A program made the translations under genes and the position numbers. DNA of 45,241 nt from Chitinophagaceae bacterium (GTDB lineage: Bacteria > Bacteroidota > Bacteroidia > Chitinophagales > Chitinophagaceae): the NCBI GenBank assembly GCA_020437365.1, contig JAGQWM010000017.1:1-45241 (forward strand), written 5' to 3'. The notes under the pieces are model-generated. The model had not been told where the DNA came from and did no database searches. It was given only the letters and a program-made list of their open reading frames with translations. Shown here in pieces: positions 7,485-16,235 of this stretch. Numbering within the stretch: position 1 is the stretch's first letter; each line of letters begins with the position of its first letter.

Positions 7485-8348
7485 TTAATATCCATCTCTT
7501 GCCGATGGTTTTTTAAAAGAGTTATCAAAAAATCTTTTGCAGAATAAATTGAAAATTTCTGGTTCCAATCTATAAGTTCTATGTCCAGCACTGGGAACAA
7601 TGAAAAGATTTGCTTTGGGTATATTCCTAAAAATTTCAAGTGTATGTTCAAATGGCATATAATCCGAATCACCAAAGATCAAGAGCACCGGAGATTTAAT
7701 TTTCTTCAGTTCTTCTGTTTCAATTTTGGGATAATTAAGCATTAGTTCCAATAACATTTTTTCTCTCCTTATCTCATTTGAAGTTTCTCCATTTTTAATT
7801 TTGGCATTTACCTTTTGAAGATCTGATTCCGTACTATCAATGCCCCATTGATATAATGCTGTAGAATCAGGCCTTAAATTAGGTGCTACCGCAATAAGTT
7901 TATTGACTTTGGATGGATGTTCTATGGCTAAAACTAACCCAATGATTGCTCCATCGCTTTGTCCAATGATATTTACAGAATCGAGTTTGAGGTGATTGAG
8001 TAATTCGTAATAATCGTTTGCCATTAACCTATAGGTGAGCTCTTCATTACCGTTTCCTGACTTTCCCTGGTAGCGACTATCAGCAATGATAACATAATAG
8101 TTGTTTTTAAAATATTCAATTTGACAACTACCTGCTTTAACCGAACCACCATTTCCATGTATTAGTAATAGTGGCTGTTTTGTAGAATCTCCGTAAGTCT
8201 CATAATATATGTCTATATCATTCACTTTGGCATAATGTCCATTTTTTTCATTATTCCCATAATCAATCGAGGTTTTGCAATTAAGAACTTGGCCGAATAC
8301 AAAAACAGGAGACAATAGCAAAGCAAATAAACTGAAATAGTTTTTCAT
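7485..8348 (-). CDS. Secreted alpha/beta hydrolase
   Basis: From Met at 8348 the protein has 287 residues and opens with a signal peptide (MKNYFSLFALLLSPVFVFGQ, cleavage near residue 20). The hydrolase core shows LLIHGNGG for the oxyanion strand (61-68), the nucleophile elbow GQSDG with Ser131, an acid in FGDSD (Asp227 or Asp229) and His256 in SAGHRTY. Such proteins are esterases, lipases or related hydrolases; substrate unknown. A 10-residue longer start at 8378 would place extra residues before the signal peptide and is disfavoured; a TAAATTTG box at 8396-8389 also lies between sensible start and upstream DNA. Confidence 0.85.
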   Translation of the reverse strand: MKNYFSLFALLLSPVFVFGQVLNCKTSIDYGNNEKNGHYAKVNDIDIYYETYGDSTKQPLLLIHGNGGSVKAGSCQIEYFKNNYYVIIADSRYQGKSGNGNEELTYRLMANDYYELLNHLKLDSVNIIGQSDGAIIGLVLAIEHPSKVNKLIAVAPNLRPDSTALYQWGIDSTESDLQKVNAKIKNGETSNEIRREKMLLELMLNYPKIETEELKKIKSPVLLIFGDSDYMPFEHTLEIFRNIPKANLFIVPSAGHRTYRLEPEIFNLFCKRFFDNSFKKPSARDGY

Positions 8349-8388
8349 GTAATATGGTTTTTTAAACACTGCCAACATATTATTAAAC

Positions 8389-8396
8389 CAAATTTA
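8389..8396 (-). promoter_or_regulatory. Candidate -7 box of hydrolase gene
   Basis: On the minus strand this reads TAAATTTG, an exact match to the Bacteroidota TANNTTTG consensus, about 40 nt upstream of the start at 8348. No convincing TTTG lies 19-21 nt further upstream, so it is a partial match. Confidence 0.35.
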
Positions 8397-8438
8397 ATTA
8401 AAAACTTATTTTGAACACCATTATCAATAGTGAATCAG

Positions 8439-8948
8439 TTATAAATATCTTTCTTGTAAAATGGATAAATGATGATGCAGATGGCCGACAATGATAAATC
8501 CAATGGCCTCCACTGAAAAAGATTTGTTATTGGCTATGCCCGAAGCACGGAGTTGTTCGGCAGTAAAAGAATGAAAAAGTAATTCGGTAGATTGGCGTAC
8601 TGCATTGATTTCTTCTACTACATCATCCCAATTTCTTTTGTCTGCATTGGCTGCTGCAGCATATTTGTTTTCATCAAAACCCGGGAGAGATGCCGTTTCA
8701 TTTCGGGCTATACATAATGCACGGTAAGCAAAAATTCTTTCCGTATCCATACAATGTTGTATAACCTCCTGTACCGTCCATTTGCCGGGAGCATACCGAA
8801 AATTCCTTTTGGCTTCCGGTATTGAATCCAAAAGATTATTGAGTCTTGTTTTTTGATTTTCAAATGCAATGGATAAATCATCTTCGGCCACTTTATTGAC
8901 ATAGGTTTGAAAATATTCGGGGTATTGATCGGTTGCAGGTTTTGACAT
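8439..8948 (-). CDS. DinB-like metal-dependent four-helix protein
   Basis: A 169-residue protein of the DinB_2 type. The hallmarks are PGKWTVQEVIQHCMDTER (residues 54-70 region; His65 is a metal ligand in the family) and the His-rich GHLHHHLSIL near the C-terminus (His156, His158-160), which supplies the remaining ligands. DinB-like proteins form four-helix bundles with a divalent metal; many act as thiol-S-transferases or have unknown roles in detoxification and stress. The name comes from the Bacillus DNA-damage-inducible gene and does not imply DNA polymerase activity. No operon partner is obvious; a terminator lies at 9038-9069 upstream of it. Confidence 0.85.
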   Translation of the reverse strand: MSKPATDQYPEYFQTYVNKVAEDDLSIAFENQKTRLNNLLDSIPEAKRNFRYAPGKWTVQEVIQHCMDTERIFAYRALCIARNETASLPGFDENKYAAAANADKRNWDDVVEEINAVRQSTELLFHSFTAEQLRASGIANNKSFSVEAIGFIIVGHLHHHLSILQERYL

Positions 8949-9037
8949 AATTTTTTTATTGTTTTAGTTATGGTGTTTACGGAAATAACACTTTGCAATT
9001 TAATTTAATTCGTAACAATTCTCAAAAGTGTTAGCAT

Positions 9038-9069
9038 AAAAAAACCTCGTTGTTGAACGAGGTTTTTTT
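9038..9069 (-). terminator. Intrinsic terminator after the S8 protease gene
   Basis: Perfect 9-bp stem AACCTCGTT (9043-9051) / AACGAGGTT (9056-9064) with a GTTG loop, flanked by A and T runs on both sides, so it can act in both directions. It sits 19 nt after the stop codon of the minus-strand protease gene. Confidence 0.9.
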
Positions 9070-9088
9070 AAAATATATAGCCTGAAAA

Positions 9089-10759
9089 TTAATCTTTACC
9101 GCCGTCTTCCATTTTAGATTTTTGTTTTTTCAACATTTTTTCTCTGTCGCCTTTCATGGTGGACGCCATTTTAACAGCCTGGTAAGCATTGATAATGCCG
9201 CCATATTTACTCAATTCACTCATGTCAACCATGACACCTGTACCCGGTGTACTTACTTTTTGTTCGGGGTTCACAGAAGATTTTTCAATTACTTCTTTTA
9301 CTTGTTCCGCACTCAGGTCAGGGAAATATTCAAGAATTAAGGCGGCCAGGCCGGCAACAACCGGTGAAGCCATGCTTGTTCCTTGCAGGTTTTGGTATTT
9401 ATTGCCACCCGGAACAGTAGAATAAATTTTTACACCCGGAGAAAAAATATCAACTTCTTTTTTACCATAGTTGGAGAAACTTGCAGTCAAGCCACCGGCT
9501 TTGGGGTCGCCACTGGCACCTACAGTAATCCAGTTATCAGCAGTTTTGCCATCCAATAAATTCGGTGTAGGGAAGTTATACGTTGAATCTAAATTTTTGG
9601 CATCATTGCCGGCTGCATGTACCATTAATACGCCTTTGGATTGAGCATATTCAACAGCATCATCTACCCATTTCTTTTCAGGAGAATAGCCTTTACCAAA
9701 ACTCATGTTAATGACTTTGGCGCCATTATCTACAGCATAACGAATCGCCAAGGCAATATCTTTATCATGTTCATCACCATCGGGTACGGCACGTATCATC
9801 ATAATTTTTACATTATCGGCAATGCCATTCATTCCTTTTCCATTATTGCGGGCAGCACCAATGATGCCGGTAACATGTGTACCATGTAAAGCAGATTTAT
9901 CACTGACCATTACATTATTATTACCATAAAATCTATCGTTGAAATCATTGTAATTATCTTTTACCACATCAGCCCGGTAGTTTTTAGGAGCCACATCAGC
10001 GGCTTCCATTTTATTTAAATCATTTTGCAACTGATCCAAAATCATTTGATTGGAGATGTCGTTATTATCATTGACTTTGCAAATTCTTTCTAAGATGTCT
10101 TTTACTTTCTGTGCTTTTTCATTCTCAGTTGTATAATTCTGTAAATCTTTACAACTATACTCATCTTTTTTCAGGTCTGTACGTATGATAGAATCACCTT
10201 CACTCAAAGTTTTAAACATATTTTTCAATTGTAAAACTTCAAGGGGATTGACATCGCCAACTACTTCTTGTTTTGCTCTTTGCCACATTTTGTATTGGTC
10301 CAATTCCTGTGGACTGAGTTTAGACTCATCAATATCTTTGCCTTCATATTTACTTTTCAGGTTGTGGTACACTCTTACGGCTTCATAAGAATCAGTTTCT
10401 ACGTTTTTATTTACATCATCGTGGCTACCGAGGAAATTCCATCCGTAGATATCGTCCACATAACCGTTTTTATCATCATCGATTCCATTACCCGGAATTT
10501 CATTCGGATTTCTCCAAAGAATAGGTTTCAGGTCTTCGTGGGTTGTATCCACACCGGAGTCAATCACTGCTACCAGGACTGGATGACTTTTCAATTTTTT
10601 TGCTTGCAGAAAATCATAGGCTTTTTGAAGGCTGATGCCAAAATAACCGGATGTTTCTTTGTCCATTGTATGCCAGCCTTTCGGTACTTGTGCGCTGACA
10701 GCCATAGAGATGATGACGGCGATGCTAAGCAGGCCGGATTGTTTCATTAGTTTGTTCAT
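9089..10759 (-). CDS. Secreted subtilisin-like serine protease (family S8)
   Basis: With Met at 10759 the protein has 556 residues, an N-terminal signal peptide ending near VSAQ (about residue 24), and the full S8 triad: Asp67 in AVIDSGVD, His295 in HGTHVTG and Ser462 in GTSMASP, plus Asn384 in AAGN for the oxyanion hole. Asp and His are 228 residues apart, against about 30 in subtilisin: an inserted, Lys/Asp/Asn-rich block (about residues 95-290) separates them. Similar inserts occur in Bacteroidota S8 peptidases. There is no inhibitor prodomain of usual size and no C-terminal secretion domain. The longer frame start at 10819 is rejected because it precedes the signal peptide and crosses a likely promoter box. 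Confidence 0.92.
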   Translation of the reverse strand: MNKLMKQSGLLSIAVIISMAVSAQVPKGWHTMDKETSGYFGISLQKAYDFLQAKKLKSHPVLVAVIDSGVDTTHEDLKPILWRNPNEIPGNGIDDDKNGYVDDIYGWNFLGSHDDVNKNVETDSYEAVRVYHNLKSKYEGKDIDESKLSPQELDQYKMWQRAKQEVVGDVNPLEVLQLKNMFKTLSEGDSIIRTDLKKDEYSCKDLQNYTTENEKAQKVKDILERICKVNDNNDISNQMILDQLQNDLNKMEAADVAPKNYRADVVKDNYNDFNDRFYGNNNVMVSDKSALHGTHVTGIIGAARNNGKGMNGIADNVKIMMIRAVPDGDEHDKDIALAIRYAVDNGAKVINMSFGKGYSPEKKWVDDAVEYAQSKGVLMVHAAGNDAKNLDSTYNFPTPNLLDGKTADNWITVGASGDPKAGGLTASFSNYGKKEVDIFSPGVKIYSTVPGGNKYQNLQGTSMASPVVAGLAALILEYFPDLSAEQVKEVIEKSSVNPEQKVSTPGTGVMVDMSELSKYGGIINAYQAVKMASTMKGDREKMLKKQKSKMEDGGKD

Positions 10760-10796
10760 TTTATTATTTGATTTAAATACAAAGTTGGGAAAGTTG

Positions 10797-10804
10797 CAAA
10801 AATA
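10797..10804 (-). promoter_or_regulatory. Candidate -7 box of S8 protease gene
   Basis: Minus strand reads TATTTTTGC, matching TANNTTTG, 38 nt upstream of the start at 10759. The -33 element is not clear. Its position supports the shorter start. Confidence 0.4.
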
Positions 10805-10931
10805 ATGTTTACCATTCATACATTTTATCTTAGAAATGACGGTTTTGTGTTTTAATTAATTCGTTTTTTTGACGGACGGCATATAAAATAGGTTGCCTGT
10901 TGCCGTTTTATCTTCTTTTTTTAAAGTTTTC

Positions 10932-12455
10932 TTAAACATCGAACTTGATACCTTGTGCCAATGGCAATGAAGTACTGAAATTGATGGTATTGGTTTGCCG
11001 GCGCATATAGATTTTCCAGGCATCACTGCCGCTTTCTCTGCCACCACCGGTTTCTTTTTCACCACCAAAAGCACCTCCGATTTCGGCACCGCTGGTACCG
11101 ATATTTACATTGGCAATGCCACAATCACTTCCTGCATGCGATAAAAACTGTTCGGCTTCCCGTAAGTTAAGTGTCATGATGGAAGAAGATAAACCCTGCG
11201 GCACTCCATTTTGAATAGCAATCGCTTCATCCATCGTTTTATATTTTAGTAAATATAAAATAGGTGCAAAAGTTTCGTGTTGTACAATAGCAAAATCGGG
11301 AGAGGCTTCGGCTATACAGGGTTTAACATAACAGCCACTTTCAAATCCTTTGCCACTGAGTACACCGCCTTCAACCACAAAACGACCGCCTTCGGCTTTA
11401 CATTTTTCAATCGCTTTTTCATACATCCCAACAGCATCTTTATCAATCAAAGGGCCGACATGATTTTCGGGATTTAAAGGGTCGCCGATTTTTAACTGCT
11501 GATATGCAGCCACCAATTTATTTTTTACATTTTCATAAATGTCTTCATGGATAATTAAGCGACGGGTTGTTGTACATCTTTGACCGGCAGTGCCTACAGC
11601 ACCAAATAATGCTCCCAACACGGCAATGTCGATATCGGCATCTTTTGAAATGATGATGGCATTATTACCGCCGAGTTCCAACAAGGCTTTTCCCAGCCGT
11701 GCCCCAACTGTAGCACCTACTGCTTTTCCCATGCGGGTAGAACCGGTAGCAGAAATAAGTGGAATATTGGTATCAGAAGCCATCCATTCACCTACATCCC
11801 TGCCGCCGATGATTAAACCGCTGACACCTTCGGGAACATTATTTTTTTCGAATACTTCTTTGACTATATTTTGACAGGCAATACCACAAAGAGGTGTTTT
11901 CTCCGAGGGTTTCCAGATGCAAACATCGCCGCAAACCCAGGCCAACATTGCATTCCAGCTCCAAACGGCGACCGGGAAATTGAAAGCCGAAATGATACCT
12001 ACAATACCCAATGGATGATATTGTTCGTACATCCGATGGCCGGGCCTTTCGCTGTGCATGGTAAATCCATGTAACTGCCTCGATAAGCCAACCGCAAAAT
12101 CGCAGATGTCTATCATTTCCTGTACTTCACCCAAACCTTCCTGCAGGCTTTTGCCCATTTCATAAGAAACTAATTGGCCAAGCGGTTCTTTATTTTTTCT
12201 TAAAGCTTCACCAATCTGCCTGACAATTTCACCACGGCGAGGTGCCGGCGTTTGCCGCCAGGCTAAAAAACCTTCTTTGGCTTTGGCTATTAATGTTTCG
12301 TAACCTGCTTTATCGGCTGCATGTACTGTCCCAATTTCCTGGCCATCCACCGGTGAAGAAGAAATGATGGTTTCACCTTTTGTTTCAATCCAACGATGGC
12401 CGGTATGTATTCCTTGATTTGTTTTTTCTATTCCGAGTTGTTCTAAAAATTTCAT
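10932..12455 (-). CDS. Aldehyde dehydrogenase, ALDH7 / piperideine-6-carboxylate dehydrogenase type
   Basis: A 507-residue NAD(P)-dependent aldehyde dehydrogenase with all core residues: Asn159 in AFNFP, Lys182 in WKPSE, Glu260 in LELGGNN and the nucleophile Cys294 in GQRCTTTRR. Full-length similarity in style is to ALDH7 (antiquitin, alpha-aminoadipic semialdehyde dehydrogenase): the N-terminal LGI start, SPVDG around residue 34, and the C-terminal GSDAWKIYMRRQTNTINFS segment are typical. In lysine breakdown this enzyme oxidises alpha-aminoadipic semialdehyde to aminoadipate; other lysine catabolic genes are not in the window, so the physiological substrate is inferred. It begins 7 bp after the TonB receptor gene and is probably co-transcribed with it. 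Confidence 0.9.
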   Translation of the reverse strand: MKFLEQLGIEKTNQGIHTGHRWIETKGETIISSSPVDGQEIGTVHAADKAGYETLIAKAKEGFLAWRQTPAPRRGEIVRQIGEALRKNKEPLGQLVSYEMGKSLQEGLGEVQEMIDICDFAVGLSRQLHGFTMHSERPGHRMYEQYHPLGIVGIISAFNFPVAVWSWNAMLAWVCGDVCIWKPSEKTPLCGIACQNIVKEVFEKNNVPEGVSGLIIGGRDVGEWMASDTNIPLISATGSTRMGKAVGATVGARLGKALLELGGNNAIIISKDADIDIAVLGALFGAVGTAGQRCTTTRRLIIHEDIYENVKNKLVAAYQQLKIGDPLNPENHVGPLIDKDAVGMYEKAIEKCKAEGGRFVVEGGVLSGKGFESGCYVKPCIAEASPDFAIVQHETFAPILYLLKYKTMDEAIAIQNGVPQGLSSSIMTLNLREAEQFLSHAGSDCGIANVNIGTSGAEIGGAFGGEKETGGGRESGSDAWKIYMRRQTNTINFSTSLPLAQGIKFDV

Positions 12456-12462
12456 ATCTATT

Positions 12463-14391
12463 CTATTTGGGTTGCAAAGTTACCTGAATTCCGGCTGATA
12501 ACCATCTGCCCGGCATTTGTGCACCCAGTAAATCACTGTATTTTTCATCAAAGAGATTATCTGCTTGAATATAAAGTTGTGCTTTCTGTGCAGCAAAAAA
12601 ATAACCCAGTTTGACATTTGCTAGGAAATAAGAAGAAGTTATTTCGGCACCAATGGAAGCAGCTTCGGCTTTATTCCTGTTTTTATACAAACCATTGAAG
12701 GCGATTAAAAAAGAATGGCTGGTATATTGAAATAAAAAATTAAAAAGGTGACGGGCATGGGATGAAATATAAAAGGAAGGAATGCTGTCTTTATTTTTTG
12801 AATGTATATATGTATAGCCCATCATCGCTTGCATGTTGGATTGCTGATTGATTTTTTTTCTGAACAAAACGCCAAATTCCACTCCTGAAGTTCGAATGCT
12901 TTCAATGTTTTTGGCAAGGGAATAAGAACCACCGGGCACTAAATTGTCTTTTCTCGGCATGTCAGCATAGGGTGTTGGTGCAAAATCTATCAGTCCTTTA
13001 TGATGGCTATAAAAATAGCTACTCCTGAACTGCCAGTTGCGGTGTGCCCTGTAATCTATACCGCATTCAAAATTCCAGGCTTTTTCGGGTAATAAATCCG
13101 GGTTGCCAATCGTACCGCTGGTAACTAATGGTTTATTATAATTATTATAACGTTCAGTAAAATCACCATCACGGATGGAGCGGCCGGCAGCTGCACGAAG
13201 AGTGAAGCGGTTAGGTGTCCAGGCAAAATTGATTTGCGGAATTAGCACCGCACCATATCTTTCGTCCCAATCGAGCCGCAGGCTTGCATTGGTGTAAATG
13301 TCTTTTGCCCATTCCTGACGAAAAATCGTGTAAACAGCACCGTGAGCTATGCTGTGATTGCCCCTGTCATTAGAATTTATTCTTTTGGAAATAAATTGTA
13401 CGCCGGGCGTAATGCTGTATTTTTTTTGTATTTGCCAGTTGTAATATACCTGCGATGAAAATAAGGAAGAACGGTTGTCATTGGGAATGGAATGTGGATT
13501 GAACCAAAAATTATCTTTCAGTTTTTTAAATCCCATATCAAAATTCAACAACCCGTTTTTTGTTTTTTTGTGCAAATTCATTTGCGTCCAAAAAGCATTT
13601 ACTTTTTCATGGGCGGTATCGCTGCCATAAGTAGTGTAAAAATTTTGGGCATTGAAATCCCTGAAATCAGCAGCAATGCGTAAGCTGCCACGCCAGTCAT
13701 TTCGAAATTGATGCGAAAAAGAAGTCACGGCTGTTGTCGTATGAAAATAACCGGTTGTACCTCGCAGTTGTTCGCCTTTGGCATTATTGGTTTGGAGCGA
13801 AACGGCCAGTGTGGATTTATCGGTAGAAGTGCTGAAATAGCCATTGCCATTCCAAAGATTATTTTCACCAACGGACATGCCGGCCGTAAATGTTTTTCCT
13901 TTTGCTATTGTTTGGGCAAATGTTTTCGTAATAATATTAATAACACCACCAACTGCTTCCGAGCCATAAATAGCCGAAGCAGCTCCTTTTAATATTTCAA
14001 TTCTTTGGATACCTGCGGGATTGATGGGGATATAGCTGTTGAAATGCCCGGTAATGGGGTCATTCAGTTTGACGCCGTCTATAATCACCAACACCTGTTG
14101 GAACGTACCGCCACGAATATTGATATCACTTTGTGCACCTTGCGGGCCTCGTTGTTGTACTTCCACACCGGGAATGTATTTCAGTAATTCATCGAGTGAA
14201 TGAACGGGTAGTTTGGCTATTTCTTCACCACTGATGTTGATAATATTGCGGCCGGTTTCTTTTTGCTGCTGTTGCAATAAACTGGCCGACACCGTGACGT
14301 CTTGCAAATCAATCACTTTATTTTGTGCATGGACATGAAAAGAGGTGAAAAATAAGATGGCGAAAAAAGGTAACCGATAATTTGTTGGCAT
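12463..14391 (-). CDS. TonB-dependent outer-membrane receptor, BtuB-like
   Basis: A 642-residue receptor with a signal peptide (residues 1-22, ending VHAQ), a short N-terminal segment followed by a plug domain at about 40-150 (NIRGGTFQQVLVIIDG; RIEILKGAASAIYGSEAVGGVINI) and a beta-barrel to the end. The length and lack of an N-terminal carboxypeptidase-like domain resemble BtuB/CirA-type receptors rather than SusC. It moves a substrate across the outer membrane with TonB energy; vitamin B12 or a siderophore is plausible. No cobalamin riboswitch was recognised in the 111 bp upstream, so B12 specificity is unsupported. The final strand ends in a polar residue (VTLQPK). Confidence 0.88.
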   Translation of the reverse strand: MPTNYRLPFFAILFFTSFHVHAQNKVIDLQDVTVSASLLQQQQKETGRNIINISGEEIAKLPVHSLDELLKYIPGVEVQQRGPQGAQSDINIRGGTFQQVLVIIDGVKLNDPITGHFNSYIPINPAGIQRIEILKGAASAIYGSEAVGGVINIITKTFAQTIAKGKTFTAGMSVGENNLWNGNGYFSTSTDKSTLAVSLQTNNAKGEQLRGTTGYFHTTTAVTSFSHQFRNDWRGSLRIAADFRDFNAQNFYTTYGSDTAHEKVNAFWTQMNLHKKTKNGLLNFDMGFKKLKDNFWFNPHSIPNDNRSSLFSSQVYYNWQIQKKYSITPGVQFISKRINSNDRGNHSIAHGAVYTIFRQEWAKDIYTNASLRLDWDERYGAVLIPQINFAWTPNRFTLRAAAGRSIRDGDFTERYNNYNKPLVTSGTIGNPDLLPEKAWNFECGIDYRAHRNWQFRSSYFYSHHKGLIDFAPTPYADMPRKDNLVPGGSYSLAKNIESIRTSGVEFGVLFRKKINQQSNMQAMMGYTYIHSKNKDSIPSFYISSHARHLFNFLFQYTSHSFLIAFNGLYKNRNKAEAASIGAEITSSYFLANVKLGYFFAAQKAQLYIQADNLFDEKYSDLLGAQMPGRWLSAGIQVTLQPK

Positions 14392-14408
14392 GGTTATTAT
14401 TTTGACGG

Positions 14409-14416
14409 CAAATTTA
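14409..14416 (-). promoter_or_regulatory. Candidate -7 box of TonB receptor gene
   Basis: Minus strand reads TAAATTTGCC, an exact TANNTTTG, 18 nt upstream of the start codon at 14391. This would give a very short leader. The -33 box is weak. Confidence 0.35.
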
Positions 14417-14502
14417 ATGGTTGAAACGGAAGCGCCTTATTTAAACAGGAGTATGACAGGAATTTGACAAATTGGAAGCTCAGAATAAAAACAAATAAAC
14501 AA

Positions 14503-15315
14503 TTAATACTGCTCAGTATCATTAGGAAAATCTTTCGCTTTTACATCTTTAATATAATGTTGAACAGCAGCAGTTGCCTGCTCGGCAATATTTAAATACT
14601 GGCGTAAAAACCGCGGCTTAAATTCAGTATTGATACCCAACATGTCGTGCATGACCAATACCTGTCCGTCGCAATATTTACCGGCGCCAATTCCAATCGT
14701 TGGGATAGAAATAGATTTGGAAACTTCTTTGGCCAGCTTGGCAGGAATTTTTTCTAATACAATAGCAAAGCAACCTGCTTCTTCGAGGAGTTTGGCATCC
14801 CGTCTTAATTTATCTGCTTCCGCTTCTTCTTTGGCCCTGACTGTGTACGTGCCGAATTTATAAATTGATTGAGGTGTTAATCCAAGGTGTCCCATGACCG
14901 GAATGCCGGCAGTAACAATTTTTTTTATTGATTTCAATACTTCTTCACCGCCTTCTAATTTAATAGAATGGGCGCCAGATTCTTTCATGATACGAACGGC
15001 TGACGCCAAAGCAATATCCGAATTGGATTGATAATAACCGAAAGGTAAATCTACAACGACAAGACTCCGATTGACACCTCTGATAACAGAAGCTGCATGA
15101 TAAATCATTTGATCGAGTGTAATGGGCAATGTCGTTTCATGGCCGGCCATGACATTCGAAGCAGAGTCGCCCACCAAAATAACGTCGATGCCCGCCTGGT
15201 CAATGAGTTTGGCAAAAGAAAAATCGTAGGCCGTCAGCATACTGATTTTTTCTCCGGTCGATTTCATTTTTTGTAAGGTATGTGTCGTTATTTTTTTGAC
15301 TGCTGTTTTTGCCAT
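14503..15315 (-). CDS. panB: 3-methyl-2-oxobutanoate hydroxymethyltransferase
   Basis: A 270-residue PanB, close to the family's usual 264-280. It transfers a hydroxymethyl group from methylene-tetrahydrofolate to alpha-ketoisovalerate, giving ketopantoate, the first committed step of pantothenate synthesis. Visible family residues: VGDS (48-51, Mg2+ ligand Asp50), VDLPFG (88-93, Asp89), KLEGG (119-123, Glu121), GHLGLTPQ (142-149) and the catalytic Glu188 in VLEKIP. The TIM-barrel pattern is complete. panC lies in the same minus-strand run about 4.6 kb upstream, with ppx, ppk1, rfaE2 and a membrane protein gene between. Confidence 0.97.
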   Translation of the reverse strand: MAKTAVKKITTHTLQKMKSTGEKISMLTAYDFSFAKLIDQAGIDVILVGDSASNVMAGHETTLPITLDQMIYHAASVIRGVNRSLVVVDLPFGYYQSNSDIALASAVRIMKESGAHSIKLEGGEEVLKSIKKIVTAGIPVMGHLGLTPQSIYKFGTYTVRAKEEAEADKLRRDAKLLEEAGCFAIVLEKIPAKLAKEVSKSISIPTIGIGAGKYCDGQVLVMHDMLGINTEFKPRFLRQYLNIAEQATAAVQHYIKDVKAKDFPNDTEQY

Positions 15316-15350
15316 CTGTATTTTATTAGTCTGTAAAAGTACAATTAAAC

Positions 15351-16235
15351 TTATGGATTTGTTATTTCATGGTATAAACTATGAATCAAACCGTCGGCCA
15401 GCCCGATTTTCGGAACAAATATCTGTTGGGCCGATGTCCATTCCAATACTTTGATATAAATAGATAATGCAGGTACAATAACATCGGCACGGTCGGCTCG
15501 CAATTTAAAAGTTTGCATTCGTTCGGCGATTGTCAATGCATCGAATTTTTTATAATAGTTTTTCAACATCAATAAACTTAAAGCTTGCCCTTCTTTCTTT
15601 TTCGAAATGGAATACAGTTTATTGATATTGCCACCGGAGCCAATGGCCGTTACAGGTTGATATTTCTGCGTATGTGTTTTTAAATACTCCTGCATTTTCA
15701 TCCATTTGTTTTCAGTAACCTGGTTTTTCAATAAACGAATTGTGCCGATATTAAATGATTTTTTAAACACTAATTTTTGTTGACTGAAAAATGTAAGCTC
15801 TGTACTGCCACCGCCTACATCTACATAGAGGTAAGCATGATCAGGCGTTAATGTTTCTGCTATATGATTTTCATATATAAATGAAGCTTCGTCATTGCCA
15901 CTGATTACATTGATTTTGATGCCTGTTTCTTTCTTTACTTTTTTCAATACTTCACTTGCATTCCGGGCATCCCGCATGGCAGAAGTGGCACAAACTTTCA
16001 GGTAATTGACTTCATACACGTCAAGCAGTAAATGAAAGGCCTGCATGGTGGCAATGAGTTTTTTTGTTTTAGTGATAGAAATTTTGCCTTTATCAAAAAC
16101 ATCGAAGCCAAGGCGTAAAGGGACTCGAAATAAGCCGACTTTATTAAAAACCACTTCACCTTGGGCGTTTTTGATGGCATCGTTTATCAACAACCGGACT
16201 GCATTACTTCCTATGTCAATCGCTGCTAACTTCAT
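15351..16235 (-). CDS. ppx: Exopolyphosphatase, Ppx/GppA family (short form)
   Basis: A 294-residue actin-fold phosphatase with N-terminal [13 protein letters not shown] (5-17), ISGNDEASF (111-119, catalytic Glu116 position) and the second phosphate loop DVGGGSTEL (139-147). It corresponds to the two N-terminal domains of Ppx/GppA; the C-terminal HD-type domain of the about 500-residue E. coli enzyme is absent, as is common in Bacteroidota. Expected activity is release of phosphate from polyphosphate, or pppGpp hydrolysis. Its start lies inside the end of ppk1 (20-bp overlap), strong support for a shared transcript with the polyphosphate kinase. Confidence 0.9.
   Translation of the reverse strand: MKLAAIDIGSNAVRLLINDAIKNAQGEVVFNKVGLFRVPLRLGFDVFDKGKISITKTKKLIATMQAFHLLLDVYEVNYLKVCATSAMRDARNASEVLKKVKKETGIKINVISGNDEASFIYENHIAETLTPDHAYLYVDVGGGSTELTFFSQQKLVFKKSFNIGTIRLLKNQVTENKWMKMQEYLKTHTQKYQPVTAIGSGGNINKLYSISKKKEGQALSLLMLKNYYKKFDALTIAERMQTFKLRADRADVIVPALSIYIKVLEWTSAQQIFVPKIGLADGLIHSLYHEITNP

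Noticed and set aside
7394..7675. 93-residue minus-strand ORF downstream of the hydrolase
   Set aside because: Overlaps the hydrolase gene in another frame and looks like a shadow.
10268..10750. 160-residue plus-strand ORF opposite the S8 protease
   Set aside because: Antisense to a gene with a full catalytic triad; no motif, so treated as a shadow. The same holds for the plus-strand ORFs at 9122-9425, 4268-5905 and 17923-18402.
14392..14502. Cobalamin riboswitch before the BtuB-like gene
   Set aside because: The short leader lacks the B12-box GCCACTG-like sequence and any long conserved fold I could see.
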